63,588 bases of DNA, from positions 1 to 63,588 of the forward strand of contig JABLUY010000216.1 in assembly GCA_013306675.1 (NCBI GenBank), in the 5' to 3' direction. Numbering within the stretch: the stretch's first letter is position 1; every line of letters begins with the position of its first letter. Made by a program: the position numbers and the translations under genes. Below are positions 53,363 through 62,012 of this stretch, piece by piece. The notes beneath the pieces were generated by a model that saw nothing but the letters and a program-made list of their open reading frames with translations, was not told the DNA's origin and did not search any database. The stretch is from Thraustochytrium sp. TN22. Taxonomy: Eukaryota > Sar > Bigyra > Thraustochytrida > Thraustochytriidae.

Positions 53363-54970
53363 TTATTCACTGCACAGTGCTGGCAAGAGAGCGCCGAGGC
53401 TGCTCGTGCTGTACTGGAGCATGCTGCTCCCCTCGGTCGGCGAGTACGAAGACCCGCTCAGGGGCACGTAGACAATAGTCACGCCGGCTCCTTCCGAGGC
53501 CTCTGCCGCGACGGCTTCGGCGCAGGTCTGCAGCTCCTGCGGAGTTGGCGTTGTGCTGTCGAAAAACTCACCGCACAACTTCATGAGTTTCCGGTCGGCC
53601 TTGCTCACCGCAGCCTCGCCGGTCTGGAAGACCACGATGACCTTGAGCGAGTCGCGGTGTTGCCTGGAGAGGAGCCTGACCGCCTTGCGAAGGGCCAAAG
53701 GCAGGTTGGATTCCAGCTCCGCCTTATTTGTGCAGGCCTTTGTCACGACCTTGTTGATTGCCGCCTCGGCCTCGGCCGCGGAGCTGCCATCGCGGAGCTG
53801 GGAATGGGTCTTGACCCCGCCGCCAAAGACAAGCGCGGCAACGCGGTCTCCACCGTCAAAGTCGAAGTTCGCGGCTAGCGACTTGGCCCAAGAGGCGGCC
53901 TCCGCGCAGGTGGCCGATGGGCTCTCCCCGCTCGCGTCAATGGCCATGACCACGTCGAAGATGCGGCACTGCTTCGCCTCAGTTGGGGCCTCTGTTGGCG
54001 CTTCGGTCGGCGCACAGGACTCGGCCGGCTCCGGGGCGATGAAGGTCTCGATCCTCTTCGGCTGCTTTGGTTGCTCGCCGCACAGTGGATTGGCGCCGAA
54101 TGAGACGTACTCGAGCTTTCTGAGCTTCTTGAGATTCTCCGGGATCTTGGAGAAGGCGTTGGAGTAGGCATTTAGATCACGGAGCCGCTTGAGCGCTCGG
54201 TACCCAGACGGCAGCTCCGAAATCTCGTTGTAGGAGAGGTAGAGCCCGGTCAGCCTCGTGAGTTGTGTCAGGCCGTCTGCCAAGCTCGAGAAGCCGTTGA
54301 TGCCCAACTGCAACTCGACGAGGCTCGTCAGCGTCCACATGCCCTCGGGGAGAGCGCTGAGCAGGTTGGTCGAGACATCCAGGGTCCGCAACTCTTTGAG
54401 GCCTTGCATCGGCGGCAGCGCGGTGAGCCGGTTGTGGGAAATATCCAAGGCGGTCAGCTTGGTTAGCGCCGAAACAGTCTGGGGCACCGCAACGAGATCT
54501 GTGTTGCTCTTTAGTCTGAGATACGTTAGCTTCGACAGTTCGCCGATGCCCCCCGGGACCGCCGTGAGCCCCAGATTGTACAGACGAATGGTCTTGAGGC
54601 CTGTCAGCGCGGAGATGCTCTCCGGCAGCGCCGTCAATGCCATGGTCGAGTAGGCGGCAAGCTGCGTGAGCCGTGTCAGCAGGCCCATGTCTGACGGCAG
54701 GCTCTCCAGCATCGTCGAGAAGCCCCATATGAAGGAGCGCACTCTGCCCGTGTCCAGGCCATCCGCGCCGCCAATGCCGGGGAACTCAACGTCCGTGCCC
54801 AGGCATTGGACAAGGACAGCCTCGTTCGCGGCCAAGCCGCAGCGCCAGCCGTCCGACTGGCAGTACGAGCACGCCGTTGCGCCGACCACGACCGCTGGCG
54901 CCGAAGCAAATAGCAACGCCAACAGCGCCGCCGTTGCTAGCGCATGCGCTCGCCACGTCATGGCCGCCAT
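53363..54970 (-). CDS. Secreted leucine-rich-repeat plus VWA-domain protein
   Basis: A 535-residue protein. The ATG at 54970 begins a clear signal peptide (core ALATAALLALLFASAPAVVVG). A short Cys-containing cap (ACSYCQSDGWRCG) and a block of about nine LRRs of the bacterial/plant-like LxxLxxLxLxxN.LtaLP type (TALPESISALTGLKTIRLYN, LTALDISHNRLTALP) follow. A capping Cys (NPLCGE), a tandem APTEAPTEAPTEA linker, and a von Willebrand factor A domain (about 350-520; CRIFDVVMAIDASGES) complete it. The MIDAS motif reads D-A-S-G-E instead of DxSxS, so metal binding is doubtful. No membrane anchor at the C-terminus, so it is probably secreted or wall-bound. LRR and VWA modules both bind proteins, suggesting adhesion or recognition. 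Separated by only 34 bp from the stop of the convergent RibD-like gene. Confidence 0.88.
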   Translation of the reverse strand: MAAMTWRAHALATAALLALLFASAPAVVVGATACSYCQSDGWRCGLAANEAVLVQCLGTDVEFPGIGGADGLDTGRVRSFIWGFSTMLESLPSDMGLLTRLTQLAAYSTMALTALPESISALTGLKTIRLYNLGLTAVPGGIGELSKLTYLRLKSNTDLVAVPQTVSALTKLTALDISHNRLTALPPMQGLKELRTLDVSTNLLSALPEGMWTLTSLVELQLGINGFSSLADGLTQLTRLTGLYLSYNEISELPSGYRALKRLRDLNAYSNAFSKIPENLKKLRKLEYVSFGANPLCGEQPKQPKRIETFIAPEPAESCAPTEAPTEAPTEAKQCRIFDVVMAIDASGESPSATCAEAASWAKSLAANFDFDGGDRVAALVFGGGVKTHSQLRDGSSAAEAEAAINKVVTKACTNKAELESNLPLALRKAVRLLSRQHRDSLKVIVVFQTGEAAVSKADRKLMKLCGEFFDSTTPTPQELQTCAEAVAAEASEGAGVTIVYVPLSGSSYSPTEGSSMLQYSTSSLGALLPALCSE

Positions 54971-55686
54971 GGTCACGGCGATGGACACGGTTTCGATTCT
55001 GCCGCACCTGCGCCGTGGTGGCGCGACCGGGCTTTGGCAGACAGACTTCCCGTGATGCACACTACTACAGTAGCGATCAGTGCGTGCAGTGCAGCTAACT
55101 AAGTTAGCAAGCAGTGCCTACTAGCACCAACCCCCGTCTTCCACTGCCAGTGGTGCTGCGGTGCCAGTGGGCTACCCTGACTTGCCGCTCGGGCCGTCCG
55201 GTGGTCATCAGTCGCGCAACGGCGCGATGACTTGCTTTCCACACTGCACTGGCAGAGAACACACGGCAGCCCGGGACGCAGCGCGAGCTGAAGGACCTGC
55301 GCTGTGCGTCAGGTCGCGCCCGTGTTTTTGTGCGCGCTCTCGCTTTGACACCGCGTCCGCAGCGCATTGGATCGTCCCGAAGGGCGAGGGCGCCCTGCTG
55401 GCCGGCACGATGCGCCACGAGAAAATGTGAAGGGCCGTCGAGCAAGTTTATGGCTACATGGCGGTGCTGGGCACAGAGTTCGGCGTCTTGCCCAACACGG
55501 AGCGGACCTGGTTCTTGAAGCGCGATGACGCCGGGCTAGGCAGCTCGAGAACGGCTGAGAGCGCGCCGCAAAGTCGCCTGTCGCAGTCAGCGGCTCGCAT
55601 AGCTATCACAGAACCAGACGCAATCGTTCACGGTCACTTTTCAAGTTGCTTTGGCTGGCCTGGATTCTTCAAACATTAACTGAGTT
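54971..55686. other. Intergenic region between LRR-VWA and RBBP5 genes
   Basis: Upstream region of the LRR-VWA gene and 3' flank of RBBP5. A 73-codon plus-strand frame at 55458-55679 has an ATG but no recognisable features. A TTTCAAGTTG element lies at about 55636-55646. Confidence 0.45.
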
Positions 55687-57147
55687 TCAGTGCAGGTCAA
55701 GCGGCAGGGCAAAGTCATCGTCGTCGTCATCCTCCTCGACATCGACTGTGACGAGATCCACTGGCGCGGCTTCGTTGTCGCCAGCACCGCCGAGATCTTC
55801 CGCTGTCGGGATGCAAGTCTCAGTGGCATTCCGGTCAAACTCGTCCTCGCGCTCGTGAAAGGACTCGTTCTCCTCGAGCTCGACAAAGTTGGGCGCGAAG
55901 GCGGTCCAACTCTCGGAGCGGTGCGTGGCCCAGACGAGCATTTGGCCGTCGCGGCCCAGGGAAAGCACGAGCGGGCGCCGCGGGTGCCAGATGATCTGGC
56001 GCACCAGGCCTCGATCCGGGGCGCGTAGTTTGGCCATGTGGCGCCCGAGCACGTTCCACACGTGCAGGTAGTGACTGTTGGCACACCCCGCCACGATGTA
56101 CTCGCCGTCTGGTGAGACCTCGCAGCAGGACCACTTGACATTCTCGACGCTGTCTTGGAAGTCCTGGAGGTGCGTGAGCTGAGCGCCTTTGGCGCGCAGC
56201 ATGTGGATGACCTTGTCGTTGATCTGCGCCAGCACGATCTTGGCGCGGCTCGACACGAGCCGCTTGATCCAGCCACGCTTCGCATTCTGCGCCAGCGGCC
56301 GCTCTGTGCCCACGTGCGTGCCGGAACGCGCGTCGAAGACGTGGATGGCGCCTCCCGGTCCGCCGACGTAGACGAAGCGGCCATTGGCGCTCGGCGCCGC
56401 CACCACGCCGCGCGGCGCCTTCTCGCCAGCCTCTAGCTCCCATTTGAGCTCTGCCACCTGCGTCGCACAGGAGGCCTCCACGCTCTTCTCGTCCCCGAAG
56501 CGGAGGTTGAGCAGCACGGGCCACGGGATGGCATTGTCCTCGGGCTCGGCCGCGGCTGCCGGCGCGGCTGCGGGCGCGCACCTGGACACGACGCAGCGCA
56601 GCTCCATGTGTTGTGGACTCATGTTTGCCGCAGGCGGTGTCTGCTGCTCCTGCCGCGGGCGCTCCTCCTCGCCCGCTGGTAACGGGACCACAAAGGCCTC
56701 TGCGCCCGTCACCGGAAGCGCCTGGCGCCAGCGCACGAGGCACGCGAAGCCGTCCAGGTCAAAGACCGCCACCTCACCGTCGGCGCTGGACGTAAGCAGC
56801 AACCGGCTATGCTGCCGCGCCACAAAGCCCACCGAGGTCACGCTGTCCCGGTGGCACTGCTCCACGCTCACCACGTTGCGCGTCACCATGTCTCGCACCT
56901 GCACGACGCCGGTGCGCAGCATGCCCACGGCCAGGTACGAGCCGCCGCCGCTCAGGGCGCCGCACAGGCCCACCTCCACGGGTCCTGCCTCGACCCGCGC
57001 GCGCTTGCGCCCCTTGGTGCTCGTCGCCGCCGTCGTTGGCGCCGCCGCCGTTGCGCTCCATGCCGCGGCCGCCGGCGCCGGCCAGGTCTCCTCCAGAAAG
57101 CTCGGCAGGTCGCTCGCGAACGGGTCCTTGAGCGTGCGCAGGCTCAT
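55687..57147 (-). CDS. RBBP5: RBBP5/Swd1, WD40 subunit of the COMPASS/MLL histone H3K4 methyltransferase
   Basis: A 486-residue WD40 propeller protein; start at ATG 57147 (MSLRTLKDPFASDLPSFLEETW), since the open frame upstream is low complexity. Identification comes from the C-terminal part, which tracks animal RBBP5 block by block: SVENVKWSCCEVSPDGEYIVAGCANSH, LHVWNVLGRHMAKL, RQIIWHPRRPLVLSLGRDGQMLVWA, then SWTAFAPNFVELEENESFHEREDEFD. The last is the hinge/ASH2L-binding region outside the propeller. The protein ends in an acidic tail. RBBP5 is a core scaffold of the nuclear SET1/MLL complexes that methylate histone H3 lysine 4. A Lys/Arg cluster near residue 48 (GRKRARVE) may be a nuclear signal. 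Confidence 0.93.
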   Translation of the reverse strand: MSLRTLKDPFASDLPSFLEETWPAPAAAAWSATAAAPTTAATSTKGRKRARVEAGPVEVGLCGALSGGGSYLAVGMLRTGVVQVRDMVTRNVVSVEQCHRDSVTSVGFVARQHSRLLLTSSADGEVAVFDLDGFACLVRWRQALPVTGAEAFVVPLPAGEEERPRQEQQTPPAANMSPQHMELRCVVSRCAPAAAPAAAAEPEDNAIPWPVLLNLRFGDEKSVEASCATQVAELKWELEAGEKAPRGVVAAPSANGRFVYVGGPGGAIHVFDARSGTHVGTERPLAQNAKRGWIKRLVSSRAKIVLAQINDKVIHMLRAKGAQLTHLQDFQDSVENVKWSCCEVSPDGEYIVAGCANSHYLHVWNVLGRHMAKLRAPDRGLVRQIIWHPRRPLVLSLGRDGQMLVWATHRSESWTAFAPNFVELEENESFHEREDEFDRNATETCIPTAEDLGGAGDNEAAPVDLVTVDVEEDDDDDDFALPLDLH

Positions 57148-57577
57148 CGCGACCCGGGCCCCGCGCCGCCCGCGCCGCCGCCGCCGCCCGCGCGCGCGAG
57201 GCCGATTTGCAGCCTCTGGCAGAACGAACCTCGCCGTCACCACCACCACGGTCACGGTCGTGCAGGGCGTGGACGACCAACTCGAAGGCGTGCGAGAGTA
57301 CGCCGAGACCAGCCTCGTCCCATCACCATCGCCATCGCCAAGGCACCTGTCATTCCTCGCAGCCCCGTGCAGGCGATGTCTTGCTTTTGCTTCTGCTTTT
57401 GCTTGGGCTTGGGCTTGGGCATCATCGTGTGCACGCAAGAGAAGTTCTTGATCACCACGAAAAGCACCGGCAACGGTAGGGCACCAACCTCGGGCTGATG
57501 GACGGCGAAGAGACGCGCCTTGGCTCGCGCGGCCAGTGATGGCTCACGTGGGAGAGGACCAAGAGACTGGGGCTGTC

Positions 57578-57591
57578 CGTCCGTACGGACG
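57578..57591. promoter_or_regulatory. 14-bp perfect palindrome
   Basis: CGTCCGTACGGACG, dyad-symmetric; location intergenic, role unproven. Confidence 0.3.
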
Positions 57592-57848
57592 TGGACCCGG
57601 TGGATCCCCAGACTCCCAGAGGAGTTGAGTTGCGCGGGAGCTCGCCTCACCTCAGAGGTCGGCACACGCCTCCCGGTCGCGCGTTTCACTGCAGTCGGAG
57701 CGCCCGTGGCATTTCCCCGCGGCGAGCAAGGTGTCCCGTGGGGAGAAGACCGGCCCGGCCCGGCCGGCCGGCCTGCCGGGGCCAATTGATCGGTTCAGAG
57801 GGGCGAGGCAAAAAAACCGTGGCGAGCCAACACGGTGATGATTTATCC

Positions 57849-57868
57849 TTGCCCCGTTAACGGGGCAA
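57849..57868. promoter_or_regulatory. 20-bp perfect palindrome (possible operator-like site)
   Basis: TTGCCCCGTTAACGGGGCAA is a perfect 20-bp dyad centred on GTTAAC. It lies about 290 bp upstream of the small RSPWR-motif gene. It could bind a dimeric transcription factor or be a remnant of an insertion; neither is shown. Confidence 0.4.
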
Positions 57869-58159
57869 CGGTACACGCCGGTCCTCATGCAATCAATCAT
57901 GCAGGGAATTGCCTCATTGACAAACTGAGCAGAGAAAGCAAGTCTCCATCGACTCGGGCCTGGCTGGCTTCAAGTTGGGTTGGCTGTGGCGTGGGGCGGC
58001 CCAACTGTCCGACTGCCTGTGGGCTCCCTTGCCGACGCTTGCGTTGCCTTGCAAAGCCGCATCATTTCTGCCATTGCTCGACAACAGGGCCAAGGACCAG
58101 AGCTCCAGAAAGCAACGGTTTGACCTTTTATTTTTGTTGCAAGCAGAGTCGCCACGACA

Positions 58160-58366
58160 ATGGTCAAGAGCGCGCGCATCGAGGTGGCCCTGGAGGAGCA
58201 TCTGGAGCATGGCCTCACACGAGCTCAGCTGCGCGAGCGTGCCTATGAGGCGTACCGGGCGCACTGTGAGGAGCTCCTACGCTCGCCGTGGCGGTTCTTC
58301 GCGCTCGCTGGCCGCCCGCCCGTCGCGCTGCACGAGACGTCCCTTTCCCCAGGAATCGCGCACTGA
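58160..58366 (+). CDS. Very small protein with RSPWR motif, copy 1
   Basis: A 68-residue protein from the ATG at 58160 (MVKSARIEVALEEHL). It is hydrophilic and helical, with AYEAYRAHCEELLRSPWRFF. The pattern AY-[RK]-x-x-CE-x3-RSPWR-x2-F is repeated in the small protein at 59987-60151, which supports both as real genes. No signal peptide, membrane helix or known domain. Followed by a CT-rich tract in its 3' flank. Function unknown. Confidence 0.55.
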   Translation: MVKSARIEVALEEHLEHGLTRAQLRERAYEAYRAHCEELLRSPWRFFALAGRPPVALHETSLSPGIAH

Positions 58367-59986
58367 GCATAGCATACACGCGTGCCACCGACCACGCTCG
58401 CCATCGCTGCCCAAAATGCGCTTCACAGGCTCCATGTCTCCTCACTGTAACTCTCTCTCTCTCTTTGTTTCTTTCGTTCTCTCTCTCTCTCAAGCTCTCT
58501 CTGCCCTCAAGTTGTCGTCCTCCAAGCCGTCCTTCCCACGGATCTGCAGCGGCCTGCCCTCGAACCCTGTCTATTCAGAGACTGCCTTGTGCTTCGCGTT
58601 CTTGCATCCGCTGCTGGCCTGAGACTGACAGCAGTCTCTAGCTAGCTACTTATCCTTGGCGCTCGCACGCACGACCCAAGCCTCGCCCCGCCTGCGGCCC
58701 GGGTCTTTTGCTGCGCCATAGCCCGTCCGCCAAGGCCATCGCGGCGTACGCGTTGGCGGTAGGCCGTGCCCATAGCACTGGCACGATGATGATGATCGGA
58801 TGAGGCGCACGTTTGGTCGCGCACAACCTGCGGCCGCTGTAGGATTCGGACTTGGCACAGAAAACGACGACGCACTGCCGTACCTGCGCCGGCGCAGCCC
58901 GGCCAGTCTTCCTGGGGCCCGGAGCTTCACGGTTTGCCGCAAAGCAAGTTGGCGTCGGCGAGCCCGACCGTCTTGACTGGGCCGAGTGCCCCAAGTCGGT
59001 GGCTCGATCCTGGCACGCTGCGTAGCTTGGCAGGCGGCTGCCAAAAGTCGGCGGCAGCACGAAGCGGGAATGGCAGACAGTGCCGGCCGGCGCCAGCCTC
59101 TGCGCCCTCTGCGCTATGATGACTACAGTGCAGCTGCTCCGAGTCTCACTCTGTCTCAGCGCCGACATGCGCGCCAAGTTCGGTCAGCACGTGCCCGAAC
59201 TTAGCAGCGATTCAGAGGTCCGTGTACCGCGAAGCCTTCTCAGAATGCGACGCACACTGCGAGCTGCCGCTGGTCCGGCCGGGCCGTTGTGGCTGGCACA
59301 GGCGCGGCGGCTGCGCGCTGCGCGCTGCGCGGCGCCGCTATGCGCAGCGATCAGCAAACACCAAACCTCACGCCCCACGCCGAGGCACGTGCCTAGCAGG
59401 CCGGCCTCCTTCACTGCAAGCGCGCAGCTAGCTAGCTAGAGCTCACCGTAGCGAGAGACAGCCGAGAGGCCCAGCAAGCGGCCCGGGTCTGACTCGTACG
59501 CCTCACGGGCCGAGCTCGCTACTTTCGTCGATCTCGTCGTCCTCTTCGCCGCCCTCTGAGTCCGAGGCCGGGTCCGACTTGGAGTCCACCTCACGGGGCC
59601 TGGCCCAGGGCACTGCGCTGACACAGTTGAGCGTCGAGCGAGCAGCGCAGCGCCGCCGCGTCCGCGTCACTGGCACTGGCACTGGCACCGCCCGTCGTCC
59701 GAGTCGTCCGCGACCAGCGCTGGCCGCGCGCGGACACCCGCCCACAGAACACCAAGAAACAGCCTTCGCTCCAAGAACGCCAGCCTGCCCGGGCACTGGC
59801 AGCCCGGCTCAAAGGCGGCGGCGCGAGGCGGCTTCGACTCGGAGTGCCAAGTCCCCCTCCCACCCCGCGGCCTACCAGCCAGCTGTTACGTCTGCGGCCT
59901 CGTCGCGGGCCGCTCGCCGCCCGCTCGCCGCCCGCTCGCTCCAGCCGATTGCTCGCCGGCCTGTGCGGTGCAAGCAAGCGCCATCC
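58367..59986. other. 1.6 kb intergenic region between the two RSPWR genes
   Basis: Holds a pyrimidine-rich CTCTCTCT tract (58449-58503), TAGCTAGC elements near 58637 and 59430, and otherwise GC-rich sequence without a supported gene. Confidence 0.5.
58449..58503. repeat. (CT)n-rich pyrimidine tract
   Basis: Two CTCTCTCTCTCT blocks separated by TTTGTTTCTTTCGTT, in the 3' flank of the first RSPWR gene. Confidence 0.85.
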
Positions 59987-60151
59987 ATGCCGGCCGCGAC
60001 CGCGCCTGCGCCTGCGCCTCGCGTGGAGCCTGACGTCTCTGACCTCCCCGCCGACCAGCGCCGCCTGCTCGCGCTCGACGCCTACAAGGACCGCTGCGAG
60101 CGCGCCGCGCGCTCGCCCTGGCGCAAGCTCTTCACGATGACGAAGCCATAG
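59987..60151 (+). CDS. Very small protein with RSPWR motif, copy 2
   Basis: A 54-residue protein from the ATG at 59987 (MPAATAPAPAPRVEPD). Its C-terminal half, LALDAYKDRCERAARSPWRKLF, matches the 58160 gene's AYRAHCEELLRSPWRFF in spacing and key residues. The frame is open upstream to 59579, but there is no earlier in-frame ATG and that part is Arg-rich. No other feature; function unknown. Confidence 0.5.
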   Translation: MPAATAPAPAPRVEPDVSDLPADQRRLLALDAYKDRCERAARSPWRKLFTMTKP

Positions 60152-61021
60152 CCCGTCCCGCACCCCCCGGTGTGCGCCGCGCGTGCGCGCCAGTCCCGTA
60201 CCCTAGGCGCTCTAGCCCCCCTCTTAAAGAACGCGGTCTGTCTCTTCCCGCCCCTTCTCCCGCGCGCTGTTCTTCCCGTTCCGCCCGCGCCGCCCGCACC
60301 GGACCGGGCCCTTGCGCAATCGCCGCCGCGCGCGCCCTTGTTTGCGCAGCGCGACCGCGCGACGCGCCGCGGCGCGAGGGATGCTTGCTCGCGCGCGCGG
60401 CGCCGGCCGGGGCCGGCCGCCTCGGCCTCGGGCTCGGAGCCAGGCCTGCGGTTGCTGCCTGCCAGCGCGGCGTCAAATCCGATCGCCGCTGCGCGCTGCC
60501 GCGACTCGGACTCGGCGGCGGCCACCGAGCAGCGGCGTCGCCCGCTGACTCGAGCGGAGCGCGCCGGTGGCGCGATCAGCGCCCGCTCGCGCGCACAGTA
60601 GCTAGCTGGCAGCCGGCAGCCGGCAGCAGGCAGAGCAGCCAACTCGGAGGCGGCCAGCAGGCGGCCAGGCGAGACCAGCCAGCCCAGGTTGGTTGCCAAC
60701 TGAGGCGCCAGCGTCCGAGTGAGTTCGTCAGGCATCCATCCATCCATTCGTGCATCGACCCATCCATCCCTGCAGCGCCGCGCTGCGTGCGTGCGTGCGT
60801 GCGTGCGTGCGTGGGAGCGATCGAGCGATCGAGCGGGCGCCCGCGTGCTTGTGCCGGGGCCTGGGCCTGCCTGGCTGGGCCTGCGTGCGCGCTCGTCGCG
60901 GCTCGGGAGTCGCGGCTCGGGCGCGCCGGCCGGAGGCGCTAGCGAGCTAGCTAGCTAGGTTCAAGGAGGTGCGGAGCGCGAGGCGCGAGGCGGGCGGGCT
61001 CGCCACGCCGGGCCGGGCAGG
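60152..61021. other. Upstream region of the sterol desaturase gene
   Basis: GC-rich sequence with Arg/Ala low-complexity frames. (CATC)n at 60734-60770 and a (GTGC)n run at about 60785-60812. A TAGCTAGCTAG tract at 60948-60959 lies about 65 bp before the start codon. Confidence 0.5.
60785..60812. repeat. (GTGC)n tetranucleotide repeat
   Basis: About seven GTGC units in the 5' flank of the sterol desaturase gene. Confidence 0.9.
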
Positions 61022-61840
61022 ATGGACGAGGTGCTCCAGCTGTGCGATGACTACCTGTTCACACCGCACGTGTACCCGGAGTCGTGGGCGGAGGACTGGA
61101 TCCCGAGGCAGGCGCTGTCGCTGTGGTTGCTGACGACCGTGGGCGGCTACTTGCTGTACTTTCTCTCGGCCGGCCTGAGCTACGAGCTGCTCTTTGACAA
61201 GCGGCTCATGCAGCACCCCAAGTTTCTCAAGAACCAGGTGGCGATGGAGATCGAGACCGCCTGCCGCGCCATCCCGGTCATGACGGGCATGTACGTGCCG
61301 TGCTTCGTGGCCATGGTGCGCAAGCAAACGCTGCTCTATGACCGCATCGAGGAGCGCAGCTTGGCCTTTACCGTCTGGAGCGTCTTCGCGTTCATCATGT
61401 GGAACGATGCGCTCATCTACTGGATCCACCGCGGCCTGCACCACCGCCTCATCTACAAGTACGTGCACAAGCAGCACCACAAGTGGCTCATCTCCACGCC
61501 CTTTGCCTCGCACGCCTTCACGGCGCTCGACGGCGCCTCCCAGGGCTCGCCCTACGTGCTCTTCCCCTTTGTGCACCCCATCAACAAGTGGGTCTTCCTC
61601 GTCTCCTTTGTTATCGTCAACCTCTGGACCGTCTACATCCACGGCACCGGCATCGAGATGCCGCCCGGCCTGCGCGAGGTTGTCAACGACGAGGCGCACC
61701 ACGAGGACCACCACCTCTTCTTCAACTACAACCACGGCCAGTACTTTACGCTCTGGGACCGCATCGGCGGCACCTACCGTGAGCCGAGCCGCTACCGCCA
61801 CATGAGCCCGCGTGACGAGCTCAAGCTCAAGGGTCTCTGA
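61022..61840 (+). CDS. ERG3: Delta7-sterol C5-desaturase (ERG3-like)
   Basis: A 272-residue integral membrane di-iron enzyme that introduces the C5-C6 double bond in sterol synthesis at the ER. Several hydrophobic helices precede and surround the three histidine clusters: HRGLHH (about 138-143), HKQHHK (about 150-155) and HHEDHH (about 227-232). The lines WIHRGLHHRLIYKYVHKQHH, STPFASHAFTALDG and YIHGTGIEMPP are characteristic of C5-desaturases and distinguish it from C4-methyl oxidases. No cytochrome b5 domain is fused, so electrons presumably come from separate cytochrome b5. The ATG at 61022 gives the usual length for the family. The organism therefore makes or modifies its own sterols. Confidence 0.93.
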   Translation: MDEVLQLCDDYLFTPHVYPESWAEDWIPRQALSLWLLTTVGGYLLYFLSAGLSYELLFDKRLMQHPKFLKNQVAMEIETACRAIPVMTGMYVPCFVAMVRKQTLLYDRIEERSLAFTVWSVFAFIMWNDALIYWIHRGLHHRLIYKYVHKQHHKWLISTPFASHAFTALDGASQGSPYVLFPFVHPINKWVFLVSFVIVNLWTVYIHGTGIEMPPGLREVVNDEAHHEDHHLFFNYNHGQYFTLWDRIGGTYREPSRYRHMSPRDELKLKGL

Positions 61841-62012
61841 TGTGTATACCCCCAAGTAAACCCCTACCCGTACGGACTACCAAACCGTTGTGAGCTTGCT
61901 GCTCGACTCACTTCTTGCTCTCTAGCTAGGCTTAGACTGCATTTCTTCTTCTTTCTCGTTTCTTCTTTACCACCCCTCCGAGCGACGAGTCTCTCTTCCT
62001 TTCAATTCTGCA

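Larger units (their letters stand above)
57148..58159. other. Divergent intergenic region with palindromes
   Basis: About 1 kb between RBBP5 (minus) and the small RSPWR-motif gene (plus). A Lys/Gln-codon-like tract (TTGCTTTTGCTTC...GGGCTTGGGC) lies at 57385-57425, a 14-bp palindrome at 57578-57591 and a perfect 20-bp palindrome at 57849-57868. No other gene supported. Confidence 0.55.

Noticed and set aside
55458-55679. 73-codon ATG-started frame between LRR-VWA and RBBP5 genes
   Set aside because: No shared motif, domain or codon signal; likely chance in the 3' flank of RBBP5.
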